From Rhodoferax sp. (GTDB lineage: Bacteria > Pseudomonadota > Gammaproteobacteria > Burkholderiales > Burkholderiaceae_C), in contig JACKLL010000010.1 in assembly GCA_024235935.1 (NCBI GenBank), positions 103,215 through 167,214 of the forward strand: a DNA stretch of 64,000 nt. The letters run 5' to 3'. Made by a program: the position numbers and the translations under genes. The stretch's first letter is position 1. Every line of letters begins with the position of its first letter. Below the pieces are notes generated by a model that searched no databases, had not been told where the DNA came from, and saw nothing but the letters and a program-made list of their open reading frames with translations. Positions 25,537 through 33,881 of this stretch are shown in pieces.

Positions 25537-27870
25537 ATGTCCGAGACGATATCCAGTTCCGACGACAAGCGCGCCGAGTTGCGCAAGGCGGCGCTGGAGT
25601 ACCACGAGTTTCCCAAGCCGGGCAAGATTGCGGTGACCGCCACCAAGCAGCTGATCACCCAGAGGGATCTGGCGCTCGCCTACTCGCCTGGCGTTGCGGC
25701 GGCATGCGAGGAGATCGTCAGCGATCCGAACAATGCGTTCAAGTACACCAGCCGCGGCAATCTGGTGGCGGTCGTGACCAATGGCACGGCGGTGCTGGGA
25801 TTGGGGGATATCGGGCCCCTGGCAGCCAAGCCGGTGATGGAGGGCAAGGCCGTCCTGTTCAAGAAGTTCGCCGGCATCGACGTGTTCGACATCGAGATCA
25901 ACGAGAAGCACGATCTGGACAAGCTGGTCGACATCATCGCGTCGCTGGAGCCGACATTCGGCGGCATCAATCTGGAGGACATCAAGGCGCCGGATTGCTT
26001 CTACGTGGAGCGCAAGCTGCGCGAGCGCATGAACATCCCGGTGTTCCATGATGACCAGCACGGCACGGCGATCGTCGTGGGTGCGGCCCTGCTCAATGGC
26101 GTGAAGGTCGTGGGCAAGGACCTGAAGAAGATCAAGCTGGTCACTTCGGGCGCGGGGGCCGCTGCGCTGGCTTGCCTGAACCTGCTGCTCAAGCTGGGCC
26201 TGCCGCGCGAGAACATCTTCGTGACCGACCTGGCCGGGGTGGTCTACGAGGGGCGTACGGAGTTGATGGACGAGGACAAGCGCGGATTCGCCCAGCCAAC
26301 CGCAGCCCGGACCCTGGCCGAGATCATCGAAGGTGCCGACGTCTTTCTGGGCCTGTCTGCCGGTGGTGTGCTGAAACAGGACATGGTGCGCAAGATGGCC
26401 GCCAAGCCCTTGATCTTCGCGCTGGCCAATCCGAACCCCGAGATCACGCCCGAGGACGTCAAGGCCGTCCGCGACGACGCCATCATGGCCACCGGACGTA
26501 CCGACTATCCGAACCAGGTCAACAATGTCCTGTGTTTCCCGTACATCTTTCGCGGGGCACTCGACGCTGGAGCCTCGACCATCACCGACGAGATGGAGAT
26601 CGCGGCAGTGCAGGCGATTGCCGAGCTGGCGCAGGCCGAGCAAAGCGAGGTTGTGGCGGCCGCGTATGCGGGGCAGCAACTGGCGTTTGGCCCGCAATAC
26701 CTGATCCCCAAGCCCTTCGATCCGCGCCTGATGATGAAGATTGCCCCGGCGGTGGCGCAGGCCGCGGTCGACAGTGGCGTTGCGCTGCGGCCGATCCAGG
26801 ACATGCAGGCCTACCGTGACCGCCTGCAGAGTTTTGTCTACGCATCGGGCAACACGATGCGCCCGATATTCGCCGCCGCCAAGAGCGCGACACGCAAACG
26901 CGTCGCATACAGCGAGGGTGAGGAGGAACGCGTGCTGCGCGCCTGCCAGATCGTCGTTGACGAAGGACTGGCCCGCCCGACGCTGATCGGCCGGCCGGCG
27001 ATCATTGCGCAGCGGATCGAGAAGTTCGGCCTGCGGCTGCGCGAGGAACTGGACTACGACGTCGTCAATGTCGAGCACGATGCACGCTACCGCGACTTCT
27101 GGCAGACCTACCACCGCATGACCGAGCGTGTGGGCGTGACCCAGCAGATGGCCAAGATCGAGATGCGTCGGCGCCTGACGCTGATCGGATCCATGCTGCT
27201 GCACAAGGGGGATGTGGATGGCCTGATCTGCGGCACCTGGGGTACCACGACCATGCACCTGAGCTACATCGACCAGGTCATCGGCAAGCGCAAGGGGGGC
27301 AGCCCCGGAACGCCGCAGGACGTGCCGGTGTATGCATGCATGAATGGCTTGATGCTGCCGGACCGGTTTGTCTTTCTGGTGGACACCCACGTCAATTACG
27401 ATCCGAGCCCGCAAGAGCTGTGCGAGATCACGGCCATGGCCGCGGAAGAAATGGTTCGCTTCGGACTGCAGCCCAAGGTGGCACTGCTGTCACATTCCAA
27501 TTTCGGCAGCAGCAACCAGCCGACGGCCGTCAAGATGCGCCGTACGCTGGAGCTGCTGCGCGAGCAGGCACCCTGGCTCGAGGTGGATGGGGAGATGCAT
27601 GGTGATCTGGCGCTGGATGGTGCGGCGCGCGCCCGCCTGATGCCCAACAGCACCTTGACCGGAAACGCCAACCTGCTGGTCTTGCCCAACATCGATGCCG
27701 CCAATATCGCCTACAACCTGCTCAAGACGGCGGCCGGCGGCAATATCGCTATCGGCCCTGTGCTGCTGGGCGCAGCCAGTCCGGTACATATATTGACGGC
27801 CAGTACGACGGTCCGCCGCATCGTCAATATGACGGCCCTGACGGTTGCCGACGCAAATGCCAATCGGTAA
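25537..27870 (+). CDS. maeB: NADP-dependent malic enzyme with phosphotransacetylase-like domain
   Basis: A 777-residue two-domain protein, the usual length of MaeB. The N-terminal malic enzyme domain (about 1-430) has AYSPGVAAACEEI, the metal-binding FHDDQHGTAIV and the nucleotide-binding TSGAGAAALACLNLL. The C-terminal domain (about 440-777) resembles phosphate acetyltransferase and usually binds acetyl-CoA as a regulator. It decarboxylates malate to pyruvate with NADP. I chose the ATG after GCAGGAGTTTGTGT, giving MSETISSSDD. It starts 88 bases after the GGDEF-EAL gene and is probably a separate unit. Confidence 0.97.
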   Translation: MSETISSSDDKRAELRKAALEYHEFPKPGKIAVTATKQLITQRDLALAYSPGVAAACEEIVSDPNNAFKYTSRGNLVAVVTNGTAVLGLGDIGPLAAKPVMEGKAVLFKKFAGIDVFDIEINEKHDLDKLVDIIASLEPTFGGINLEDIKAPDCFYVERKLRERMNIPVFHDDQHGTAIVVGAALLNGVKVVGKDLKKIKLVTSGAGAAALACLNLLLKLGLPRENIFVTDLAGVVYEGRTELMDEDKRGFAQPTAARTLAEIIEGADVFLGLSAGGVLKQDMVRKMAAKPLIFALANPNPEITPEDVKAVRDDAIMATGRTDYPNQVNNVLCFPYIFRGALDAGASTITDEMEIAAVQAIAELAQAEQSEVVAAAYAGQQLAFGPQYLIPKPFDPRLMMKIAPAVAQAAVDSGVALRPIQDMQAYRDRLQSFVYASGNTMRPIFAAAKSATRKRVAYSEGEEERVLRACQIVVDEGLARPTLIGRPAIIAQRIEKFGLRLREELDYDVVNVEHDARYRDFWQTYHRMTERVGVTQQMAKIEMRRRLTLIGSMLLHKGDVDGLICGTWGTTTMHLSYIDQVIGKRKGGSPGTPQDVPVYACMNGLMLPDRFVFLVDTHVNYDPSPQELCEITAMAAEEMVRFGLQPKVALLSHSNFGSSNQPTAVKMRRTLELLREQAPWLEVDGEMHGDLALDGAARARLMPNSTLTGNANLLVLPNIDAANIAYNLLKTAAGGNIAIGPVLLGAASPVHILTASTTVRRIVNMTALTVADANANR

Positions 27871-28025
27871 ACCTTTGCCGATAAGCATGCACTGACTTTC
27901 CCTCGACTTGCTGCGTCGCACAAGATGCCCGCTTTTTGTGCAGGCACTTGCAATTTGAAGGCGAATAGGCGACACTACGTTCCGAACGATTTACGGGTTA
28001 ACCCTCGGTTCTGGAGCGTAGTTGC

Positions 28026-28421
28026 ATGGCGCCTGTCAGAGGAATTAAGTTAGTACTCACTGGCTTAACAATTGCGGCAGCGCTGTTCTCAGGTCTAGTT
28101 GGTGCGAGGACGCCGACAGATGCACCAGATAGGGTCGCGCCGATCTCGATTTCCGCGATTCCGTATCCAGGTGCCCAGACTTATGAACTGATTGCACGCG
28201 GGGGCCCTTTTCCCTACGAAAAGGATGGAACGGTATTTGGCAATCGTGAGCGCTTGCTTCCGATCAAGCGGAGGGGCTACTACCGTGAATACACCGTGGA
28301 AACGCCAGGGTTGAGCCATCGGGGTACCCGCAGAATCGTCTGTGGTGGAGCACCGAAGAAGCCGGATGTCTGTTACTACACGGCCGATCACTATGCGAGC
28401 TTTCGCGTGATCGTGCGATAG
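28026..28421 (+). CDS. Secreted guanyl-specific ribonuclease (barnase/RNase Sa family)
   Basis: A 131-residue protein with a signal peptide (to about residue 27, GLVGA) and a compact microbial RNase domain. The conserved PFPYEKDGTVFGNRERLLP, YYREYTVETPG (catalytic Glu), RGTRRIV (Arg) and YYTADHYASFR (catalytic His) are all present, so it should be active. Two cysteines (VCGG, DVCYY) could form a disulfide. It would cut RNA after guanine outside the cell or in a competitor. The barstar-like inhibitor gene starts 19 bases downstream. The first 60 bases of this gene are 29/60 GC by my count, lower than the flanks, which hints at acquisition. Confidence 0.92.
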   Translation: MAPVRGIKLVLTGLTIAAALFSGLVGARTPTDAPDRVAPISISAIPYPGAQTYELIARGGPFPYEKDGTVFGNRERLLPIKRRGYYREYTVETPGLSHRGTRRIVCGGAPKKPDVCYYTADHYASFRVIVR

Positions 28422-28440
28422 ATTTTTGTTGGAAGTGAAT

Positions 28441-28896
28441 ATGTCTTATCTAGAGAATGAAACGGGAATGGATATGCCACCAACGCGTCAGGAAACCGAG
28501 GTGCCATTGCGCGGTGTTCGAAGCAACATCGTGCAATCGATCCGGGCCTTCCGGGTTCAGGATCTTCAGGATGCCGCGCGTAGCCTGGGTCACCACTTTC
28601 TGTACGCGAACCTGGCCGAGGCACAGTCCAAGCAGGATGTCCTCGACATGATCGGGCAGCAATTTACCTTGCCAGCCCATGTCGGCAAGAACTTCGATGC
28701 CTTGTACGACAGCATGACCGATCCGGTCCACAAGTCGGGTCCTCAGCCTGGCTTCGTTGCCGTGCTGGAGCATATTCCTGCCAACACCAAGTTCGACAAG
28801 GAAGCGCGCGAGCAACTGCTCGACATCTTCCGGGATGCGGCTGACTACTGGGGAGATCGGAAGATACCGTTCCGATGTTTCTATTCTTTTCTGTAG
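28441..28896 (+). CDS. Barstar-family ribonuclease inhibitor
   Basis: A 151-residue protein. Residues from about 35 on match the barstar fold: FRVQDLQDAARSLGHHFLYA, then the characteristic LPAHVGKNFDALYDSMTD, and a C-terminal RCFYSF. Barstar binds the active site of barnase-type RNases in the cytoplasm and protects the producer. The N-terminal 30 residues (acidic, methionine-rich) are an extension not seen in the 90-residue B. amyloliquefaciens protein. It follows the RNase gene by 19 bases with a GGAAG ribosome-binding site, so the two form a toxin-immunity pair. No secretion domain is fused to the RNase, so export would rely on its signal peptide. Confidence 0.9.
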   Translation: MSYLENETGMDMPPTRQETEVPLRGVRSNIVQSIRAFRVQDLQDAARSLGHHFLYANLAEAQSKQDVLDMIGQQFTLPAHVGKNFDALYDSMTDPVHKSGPQPGFVAVLEHIPANTKFDKEAREQLLDIFRDAADYWGDRKIPFRCFYSFL

Positions 28897-29096
28897 CCCG
28901 TTCTGCACAAACCAGCCAAGCAGAACGGGCTAACGAGGCAAAGAGCGAGACCCAAGGCACGCAAGCGCTGTCGGGTATCCATCTGACGACCGAGTCGGGC
29001 GAGAAGATGCCGACCGACAAATTGTTGGATGTATCGCCACTGGCGCTGCGCATGAGCAGCCCATTCAACGCCGAATACTGGTTGGCCACGGCCTGA
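28875..29096 (+). CDS. Small open reading frame of uncertain status
   Basis: A 73-codon frame that overlaps the end of the barstar gene in another frame and runs to a stop just before two hairpins. The translated end (PTDKLLDVSPLALRMSSPFNAEYWLATA) is protein-like in composition, but I do not recognise it and see no ribosome-binding site. It may be chance, or the remnant of an older gene interrupted by the RNase-barstar insertion. If it is not coding, the 240 bases after barstar hold only hairpins. Confidence 0.2.
   Translation: MFLFFSVARSAQTSQAERANEAKSETQGTQALSGIHLTTESGEKMPTDKLLDVSPLALRMSSPFNAEYWLATA
28895..28931. repeat. Hairpin after the barstar stop codon
   Basis: Perfect 11-base inverted repeat (AGCCCGTTCTG and CAGAACGGGCT) around a 15-base spacer, starting at the barstar stop codon. 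There is no T-tract on either strand, so it may stabilise the transcript or mark a boundary rather than terminate. Confidence 0.5.
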
Positions 29097-29137
29097 CCCG
29101 TAAAGTCTACCGGCCGTGACAGGCCGGTTCCCTATGC

Positions 29138-29174
29138 ATGAAGCCCGTCCTGGTGACGGGCTTCATTGTTTTTC
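29138..29174 (+). terminator. Rho-independent terminator
   Basis: A perfect 12-base stem (ATGAAGCCCGTC and GACGGGCTTCAT) with a 5-base loop, followed by TGTTTTT. It stops + strand transcripts of the RNase-barstar region and covers the last codon of rsmA, which is read from the other strand. A smaller stem (ACCGGCC/GGCCGGT, 29109-29128) lies just before it. Confidence 0.88.
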
Positions 29175-30035
29175 CACCGCCTGCGCCAGGGCAATGTACT
29201 GCGCTACGGGCACTTCTTCGGCGCGCCGCTGCACATCGAAGTCGCCGGCGAACTGCCGATCCTCGAGCCACTTTCCCAGCGAGTGCCGCAACAGCTTGCG
29301 CCGCTGGCTGAACGCGACCTGCACCAGTTGGCTGAGCAATGGCAGCTTGACCTGTGGGGCATCCGTGCGTGGCACCATGCGCACCACGGCGCTGTCCACC
29401 CGTGGAGGTGGCGTGAAACTCTCGGGTGGCACGTGCAGGATATTCTCCATGGCATAGCGCCACTGCAACATCACACTCAGGCGACCATAGGCCGCTGTGG
29501 CAGGGTTGCCGACCATCCGGTCGACGACTTCCTTCTGCAACATGAAGTGCTGATCCTGCACGAAGTGGACGTGGTCCAGCAGGTGAAAGAGGATGGGCGT
29601 CGAAATGTTGTACGGAAGATTGCCGACGATTCGCAGTTTGACCGGTGCGCCGCCGTCGGGCGTATTGCCTTGACGGCCCAGCCCGGATTGCGCCAACTCC
29701 GAAAAATCCACTTTCAGCACATCGGACTCGATGACGGTAAGGTCATTGCGCAAGCGCAGCCGAGCCGCCAGGTCACGGTCGAGTTCGATCACTGCCAGGT
29801 GGCCCAGCCGCTCCACCAGCGGCTGGGTCAAGGCACCCAGGCCAGGGCCGATCTCGATGACAGGTTCTCCCGGATGCGGAGCAATGGCGTCCACGATGGC
29901 ACCGATGATGCCGCCGTCATTCAGGAAGTGCTGGCCGAACCGCTTGCGAGGTGCATGGGACCCGGTGCCCAACCCACTCTTGCGCTCGCGGCTTTTGATG
30001 CCGGCAGCTGTTGAAGCCTTGTGGGCACGTGCCAT
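29163..30035 (-). CDS. rsmA: 16S rRNA (adenine1518-N6/adenine1519-N6)-dimethyltransferase
   Basis: A 290-residue protein of the KsgA/RsmA family. After a basic N-terminal extension comes KRFGQHFLND, then the SAM-binding motif VIEIGPGLGALTQPL and the catalytic NLPYNIS (motif IV), followed by a C-terminal helical domain. It dimethylates two adjacent adenines near the 3' end of 16S rRNA; loss gives kasugamycin resistance. It is 8 bases downstream of surA, and surA is 13 bases downstream of lptD, the classic gammaproteobacterial/betaproteobacterial order. Confidence 0.97.
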   Translation of the reverse strand: MARAHKASTAAGIKSRERKSGLGTGSHAPRKRFGQHFLNDGGIIGAIVDAIAPHPGEPVIEIGPGLGALTQPLVERLGHLAVIELDRDLAARLRLRNDLTVIESDVLKVDFSELAQSGLGRQGNTPDGGAPVKLRIVGNLPYNISTPILFHLLDHVHFVQDQHFMLQKEVVDRMVGNPATAAYGRLSVMLQWRYAMENILHVPPESFTPPPRVDSAVVRMVPRTDAPQVKLPLLSQLVQVAFSQRRKLLRHSLGKWLEDRQFAGDFDVQRRAEEVPVAQYIALAQAVEKQ

Positions 30036-30043
30036 GTCGCCGC

Positions 30044-31405
30044 TCAGCCCGGTGGCTCGCGCATGTCGACGTAGGCCCTGGCCCGCAATTCACGACTCCA
30101 GGAAAGGTAGGCTTCGTCGTATTTCTTCTCGCGCAGCAATGCACGAACGGCTTCGCGCTGCTCACGGGCACTCAACGCAGTGGTCCTGCGCTCCTGAACC
30201 TGGATCAGATGCACTCCGAACCGAGACACCAGCGGTGGGCTGATGTCGCCAGGCTGCAGCTTTTCCATGGCTCCCTCGAATTCGGGAACGAACTGTCCGG
30301 GGACAGCCCAACCGAGATCACCGCCTTGCGCTGCACTGCTGTCCTGTGAGAACTCCTTGGCAGCCGCTTCGAAACTGATCTGACCGGAGACGATTTTCTG
30401 GCGCAGCTCCGCGAGTTTGGCGGTGGCAGCGGCTTCGCTCAAAGCGGCTGTGGGGCGCAGGAGAATGTGGCGGGCCCGCGTCTGTGACACGCTGGTTGCC
30501 GGACCACCGGCACTGCGCTTCTCAATCAATCGCAACACATGCAGCCCGGCTCCGGAACGAACGGTGGTCATTGCGCCAGGCTGCAAATTCTGTACCGCGT
30601 CGACGAAGAGTTGCGGATAGCGGTCAACCGGACGCAGCCCAAAGACGCCGCCCTCAGCCGCATCGGGGGCCTGAGACAATTCGCGCGCCAGTTTGGAAAA
30701 ATCCTCACCGGCCCTCACCTTCTCAATGATCTGCTGCGCCTTCGCCTGGGCCGCCGCCACCTGCGCTGGCGTCGCCGACTCCGGCAGGGCAAGCAGGATA
30801 TGCGCAATGTTCACGTCTGCCAACGCGCCGCCACTCTCCCGCTGCTGATCCAGCAGGTACCGGTCGATGTCCAGCTCCGACACCTTGATGCGTTGCCCCA
30901 CCTCCCGTTCGCGTACCCGCGACAGCAACATCTGGTCGCGCAGATTGCTGCGGAACTGGGCCCGGGAGATGCCGTCGGCACTCAGTCGGCGGTACATCTC
31001 TGCCGTATCCACCTGGTTCTGGCGGGCGATCGACTGCTCGGCCTCGTCGATCGCGAATTCCTCGACCCTGATCCCCGACTCGCGCGCGAATTGAATCTGC
31101 GTGCGGTCGCTGATCAGCCGCTCCAGCGCCTGCTCGCCCAGCAGCTCCGCGGAGGGAATGGGCTGTTGTTGCTGGCTCAGGAACTGCGCCATGCGCTGCA
31201 TCTCCTGGCGCACCTGCAGATTGGTGATCGGCTCGGAGTTGACGACCGCCACAATGTAGTCGGACGCGCGTTGCGAGGAAGGTGGCGTACCCGCCGCAAC
31301 TGGCGCTGACCCACCCGGCAGGCGCAGCCCCTGCGCCTGCACCGGCAAGTGCCCGAGGACAATGAGCGTTGCCAGCAGGGCCGGACGCATGTAACCAGAA
31401 TTCAT
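30044..31405 (-). CDS. surA: Periplasmic chaperone and peptidyl-prolyl isomerase SurA
   Basis: A 453-residue exported protein. A signal peptide ends near PVQAQG. The N-terminal chaperone domain (ASDYIVAVVNSEPIT onward) is followed by two parvulin domains, the first around NIAHILLALPESATPAQ and the second around RARHILLRPTAALSEAAA with GDLGWAVPGQFVPEFE. It escorts outer-membrane proteins, including LptD encoded next to it, through the periplasm. Two in-frame ATG codons (residues 1 and 6) are possible starts; both keep the signal peptide. Confidence 0.97.
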   Translation of the reverse strand: MNSGYMRPALLATLIVLGHLPVQAQGLRLPGGSAPVAAGTPPSSQRASDYIVAVVNSEPITNLQVRQEMQRMAQFLSQQQQPIPSAELLGEQALERLISDRTQIQFARESGIRVEEFAIDEAEQSIARQNQVDTAEMYRRLSADGISRAQFRSNLRDQMLLSRVREREVGQRIKVSELDIDRYLLDQQRESGGALADVNIAHILLALPESATPAQVAAAQAKAQQIIEKVRAGEDFSKLARELSQAPDAAEGGVFGLRPVDRYPQLFVDAVQNLQPGAMTTVRSGAGLHVLRLIEKRSAGGPATSVSQTRARHILLRPTAALSEAAATAKLAELRQKIVSGQISFEAAAKEFSQDSSAAQGGDLGWAVPGQFVPEFEGAMEKLQPGDISPPLVSRFGVHLIQVQERRTTALSAREQREAVRALLREKKYDEAYLSWSRELRARAYVDMREPPG

Positions 31406-31418
31406 GTGGGATCCACCA

Positions 31419-33809
31419 TCAATCGTAATTGCTGAACCTGCTGGGACTGGAACTGGTCTCCCGCAGGAACTGGTAGCGCGGAATGCTTTGTTTCAGGGTT
31501 TCCAGCGGACTGGAGCCCAGACGCGAAAAACCGACGAATTCCAGCTGGAACAGGATGCGGTTGCTGGCGCTCGAGGTGCTGGTCGAGGTGCGGTCCAGCA
31601 CCACCCGGCCCAGCCAGCAGCCGCCGTCGTATTCGAACCCGAGGACGGAATCCACCAGCTTTCCATCGCGCATGCTGAAGTTCATGCGACCCACGGTATA
31701 CCAGCGACCCGCACCCTGGCCCTGGCCGGCGCCCAGGTCCTGCCCCCGGTCGCCCCACAGGTCGTTGATCGGCCATTGCCATGCGACGTCGAGCTGTTCA
31801 CTTGAGCCGCGTTGATAGCGGTAGGCTGCGTTGAGCACCCGGTAATTGCCTGGGCTGTAGCGTCCGCCGATGGTGGAACGGGTCGTGCGATGGGTATCCC
31901 AGTCGAACTGCACGGTCGAATCAAATGACCAACGGGAATTGAGGTTCACACTCGCACCGATCAGTATGTCGCTCAATCCCTTTTTCAGCGCAGTCTCGCC
32001 CGGCAAGATCACGCGCTGGTCCTTGAACAGCACGCGCTGCGCAATGCCGAAGTTGGCCGCCTCGGCGCCACTCTCCGGGTCAAGCAGCCGGGTGGACACG
32101 CCCATCGTCAGCGTGTTGCTGTCGGAAATGCGGTCGTTGCCGACGAAGGCGTTCTCCGTATAAATGCTGGCGAAGTTGAAGTCACTGCGACCGGAGTCGT
32201 AGTTCGGCAGTGCATTCTGACTGCGGTACGGCGTCAGCACGTAGAACGCGCGGGGCTCCAGCGTCTGCCGAAACGTCCGGCCGAAGAACTGGGTATCACG
32301 CTCGAACACCAGGCCACTGTCCAGGCTCAGCGTCGGCAGCACCCTGCTGGCGGACATGGCCCCGGTGCTCAGCGCCGAATTGAACTGGTAGTTGGTCGCG
32401 TGCAGGCGCAACTTGGGCGTGATGAACCCAGACGGCGATACCCACGGACGGGAAACCTCGAATGCCGTATACATGCGGCTGCCGTTGGGCTGCCCGGTGA
32501 GCGTGCTGTCGGAGTTGAAGCGCGTGGCATCGGCATCCACCGACATGTCAAAGCCATTGAGGTTGGATCGCGCGTACCGCATGGCCAATTGGGGCATGCG
32601 GTCGTAGGGCGGCACGATGGGTGAGGTCACGTCCTGCAGCGTTTGCCATTTGAGCATGCGCAAGCTGGTCGAAAAGTAGCCGCGGGACCAGGAAAGACTC
32701 AGATCATTGGGTAACAGGCGCTGCGTCAGTCCCGGGCTCACGCGCGTGAAATCGCGCCAGTAATTGTCGTCGCTGACCCGATTGAGGGACAGGCTCATGC
32801 CCAGATTGCCAACCGACGCAAGTCCGGTTCGAAGCGTGCCGCTTTCGGTGAGCGAATAACCCCAGCGGTTCATGTCGCGCAGTTTGTCGCCGGGCATGAA
32901 GTTGCCGCGAAACTCACCCTTGTAATCCTCTTCCAGAAAACGGAACTCCGCACCCATGTCGATCCCGCGCTTGCTCATCACGGACGGCGAGAACGTCGCG
33001 TCGCGATTGGGCGCAATGTTCCAGTAATACGGTGCCGTGACCTCGATGCCGTTGACACTGTCCACGCCGAACGTCGGTGGCAACACGCCGGACTTGCGCT
33101 TGCTGCTCAGCGGGAACGAGAAGGATGGCACCGGCAGCAGCGGAACGCCCTTGAAGCTGAGCACTGCGCTCTCCGCCTGGCCCACATCTTCTTCGTTGTC
33201 GACGCTGATGCTGGCGGCACGGATGATCCAGTCCGGCATCCAGCTGGGTCCGCCGCGCTTGCAGGTCGTGAAGGTCGCATTGCGGATGATGGCGCGCTTC
33301 TCGTCGATGAAGTCCACCCGTTCCGCTTCGCCGTGTCCCTGGTTCTTGAGCAACTGGTAGCGGGGATTGCGGAAGAAGCCTTCGAAGGACTCGACCTTGA
33401 GCTCCAGTTCCGGCCCTTCGTAGATATCACCTGCCCGATTGATACGCACGTTCCCGCGGGCCTTGGCCAGGTCATCGGGTTGGTAGTAGTCCAGCCGGTC
33501 GGCGCGAATCACCATGTCGCCACGGCGCAATTCGGCGTCACCCTCGAGCACGGTCTCCAGGTCGGTGCGCGAGGACATGCGGTCGCCAGTGACAAAGCTC
33601 GGCTGCCCGTCCCGGTCACCCCGCGCAATGGCGTCGCGCAGCAGGCGGCTGCTCTTGAGTTGCAGCGGCGCCGCGTCCGGGACGGCCTGCGCCAGTGCGG
33701 CCGTCGTAGACAGGCAGGCGCCGGCTGCCAGCAGCACCAGATCCAGCGCGACCTGCGATCGGGTCGCAGTGGTGGCCTTGCATCCGGGCTCAAGCTTCGA
33801 ACAGCGCAT
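31419..33809 (-). CDS. lptD: LPS-assembly protein LptD
   Basis: A 796-residue outer-membrane protein. A signal peptide (about 1-41) is followed by an OstA-like N-terminal domain (FVTGDRMSSRTDLETVLEGD) and a long beta-barrel ending in aromatic RFSNYD. It inserts lipopolysaccharide into the outer leaflet with LptE. In the mature part I see only two cysteines (TTCKRG and GGCWLG). These would correspond to a single long-range disulfide, instead of the four cysteines of the E. coli protein. It is the first gene of lptD-surA-rsmA and is divergent from amgK, with 72 bases between the starts. Confidence 0.96.
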   Translation of the reverse strand: MRCSKLEPGCKATTATRSQVALDLVLLAAGACLSTTAALAQAVPDAAPLQLKSSRLLRDAIARGDRDGQPSFVTGDRMSSRTDLETVLEGDAELRRGDMVIRADRLDYYQPDDLAKARGNVRINRAGDIYEGPELELKVESFEGFFRNPRYQLLKNQGHGEAERVDFIDEKRAIIRNATFTTCKRGGPSWMPDWIIRAASISVDNEEDVGQAESAVLSFKGVPLLPVPSFSFPLSSKRKSGVLPPTFGVDSVNGIEVTAPYYWNIAPNRDATFSPSVMSKRGIDMGAEFRFLEEDYKGEFRGNFMPGDKLRDMNRWGYSLTESGTLRTGLASVGNLGMSLSLNRVSDDNYWRDFTRVSPGLTQRLLPNDLSLSWSRGYFSTSLRMLKWQTLQDVTSPIVPPYDRMPQLAMRYARSNLNGFDMSVDADATRFNSDSTLTGQPNGSRMYTAFEVSRPWVSPSGFITPKLRLHATNYQFNSALSTGAMSASRVLPTLSLDSGLVFERDTQFFGRTFRQTLEPRAFYVLTPYRSQNALPNYDSGRSDFNFASIYTENAFVGNDRISDSNTLTMGVSTRLLDPESGAEAANFGIAQRVLFKDQRVILPGETALKKGLSDILIGASVNLNSRWSFDSTVQFDWDTHRTTRSTIGGRYSPGNYRVLNAAYRYQRGSSEQLDVAWQWPINDLWGDRGQDLGAGQGQGAGRWYTVGRMNFSMRDGKLVDSVLGFEYDGGCWLGRVVLDRTSTSTSSASNRILFQLEFVGFSRLGSSPLETLKQSIPRYQFLRETSSSPSRFSNYD

Positions 33810-33881
33810 GGGGGAAGACAGGTTGGATTTCTGGAATGTCAGGACGGCCCGCGGCAGGCGGGTTTGTAGAATGGATTATCC

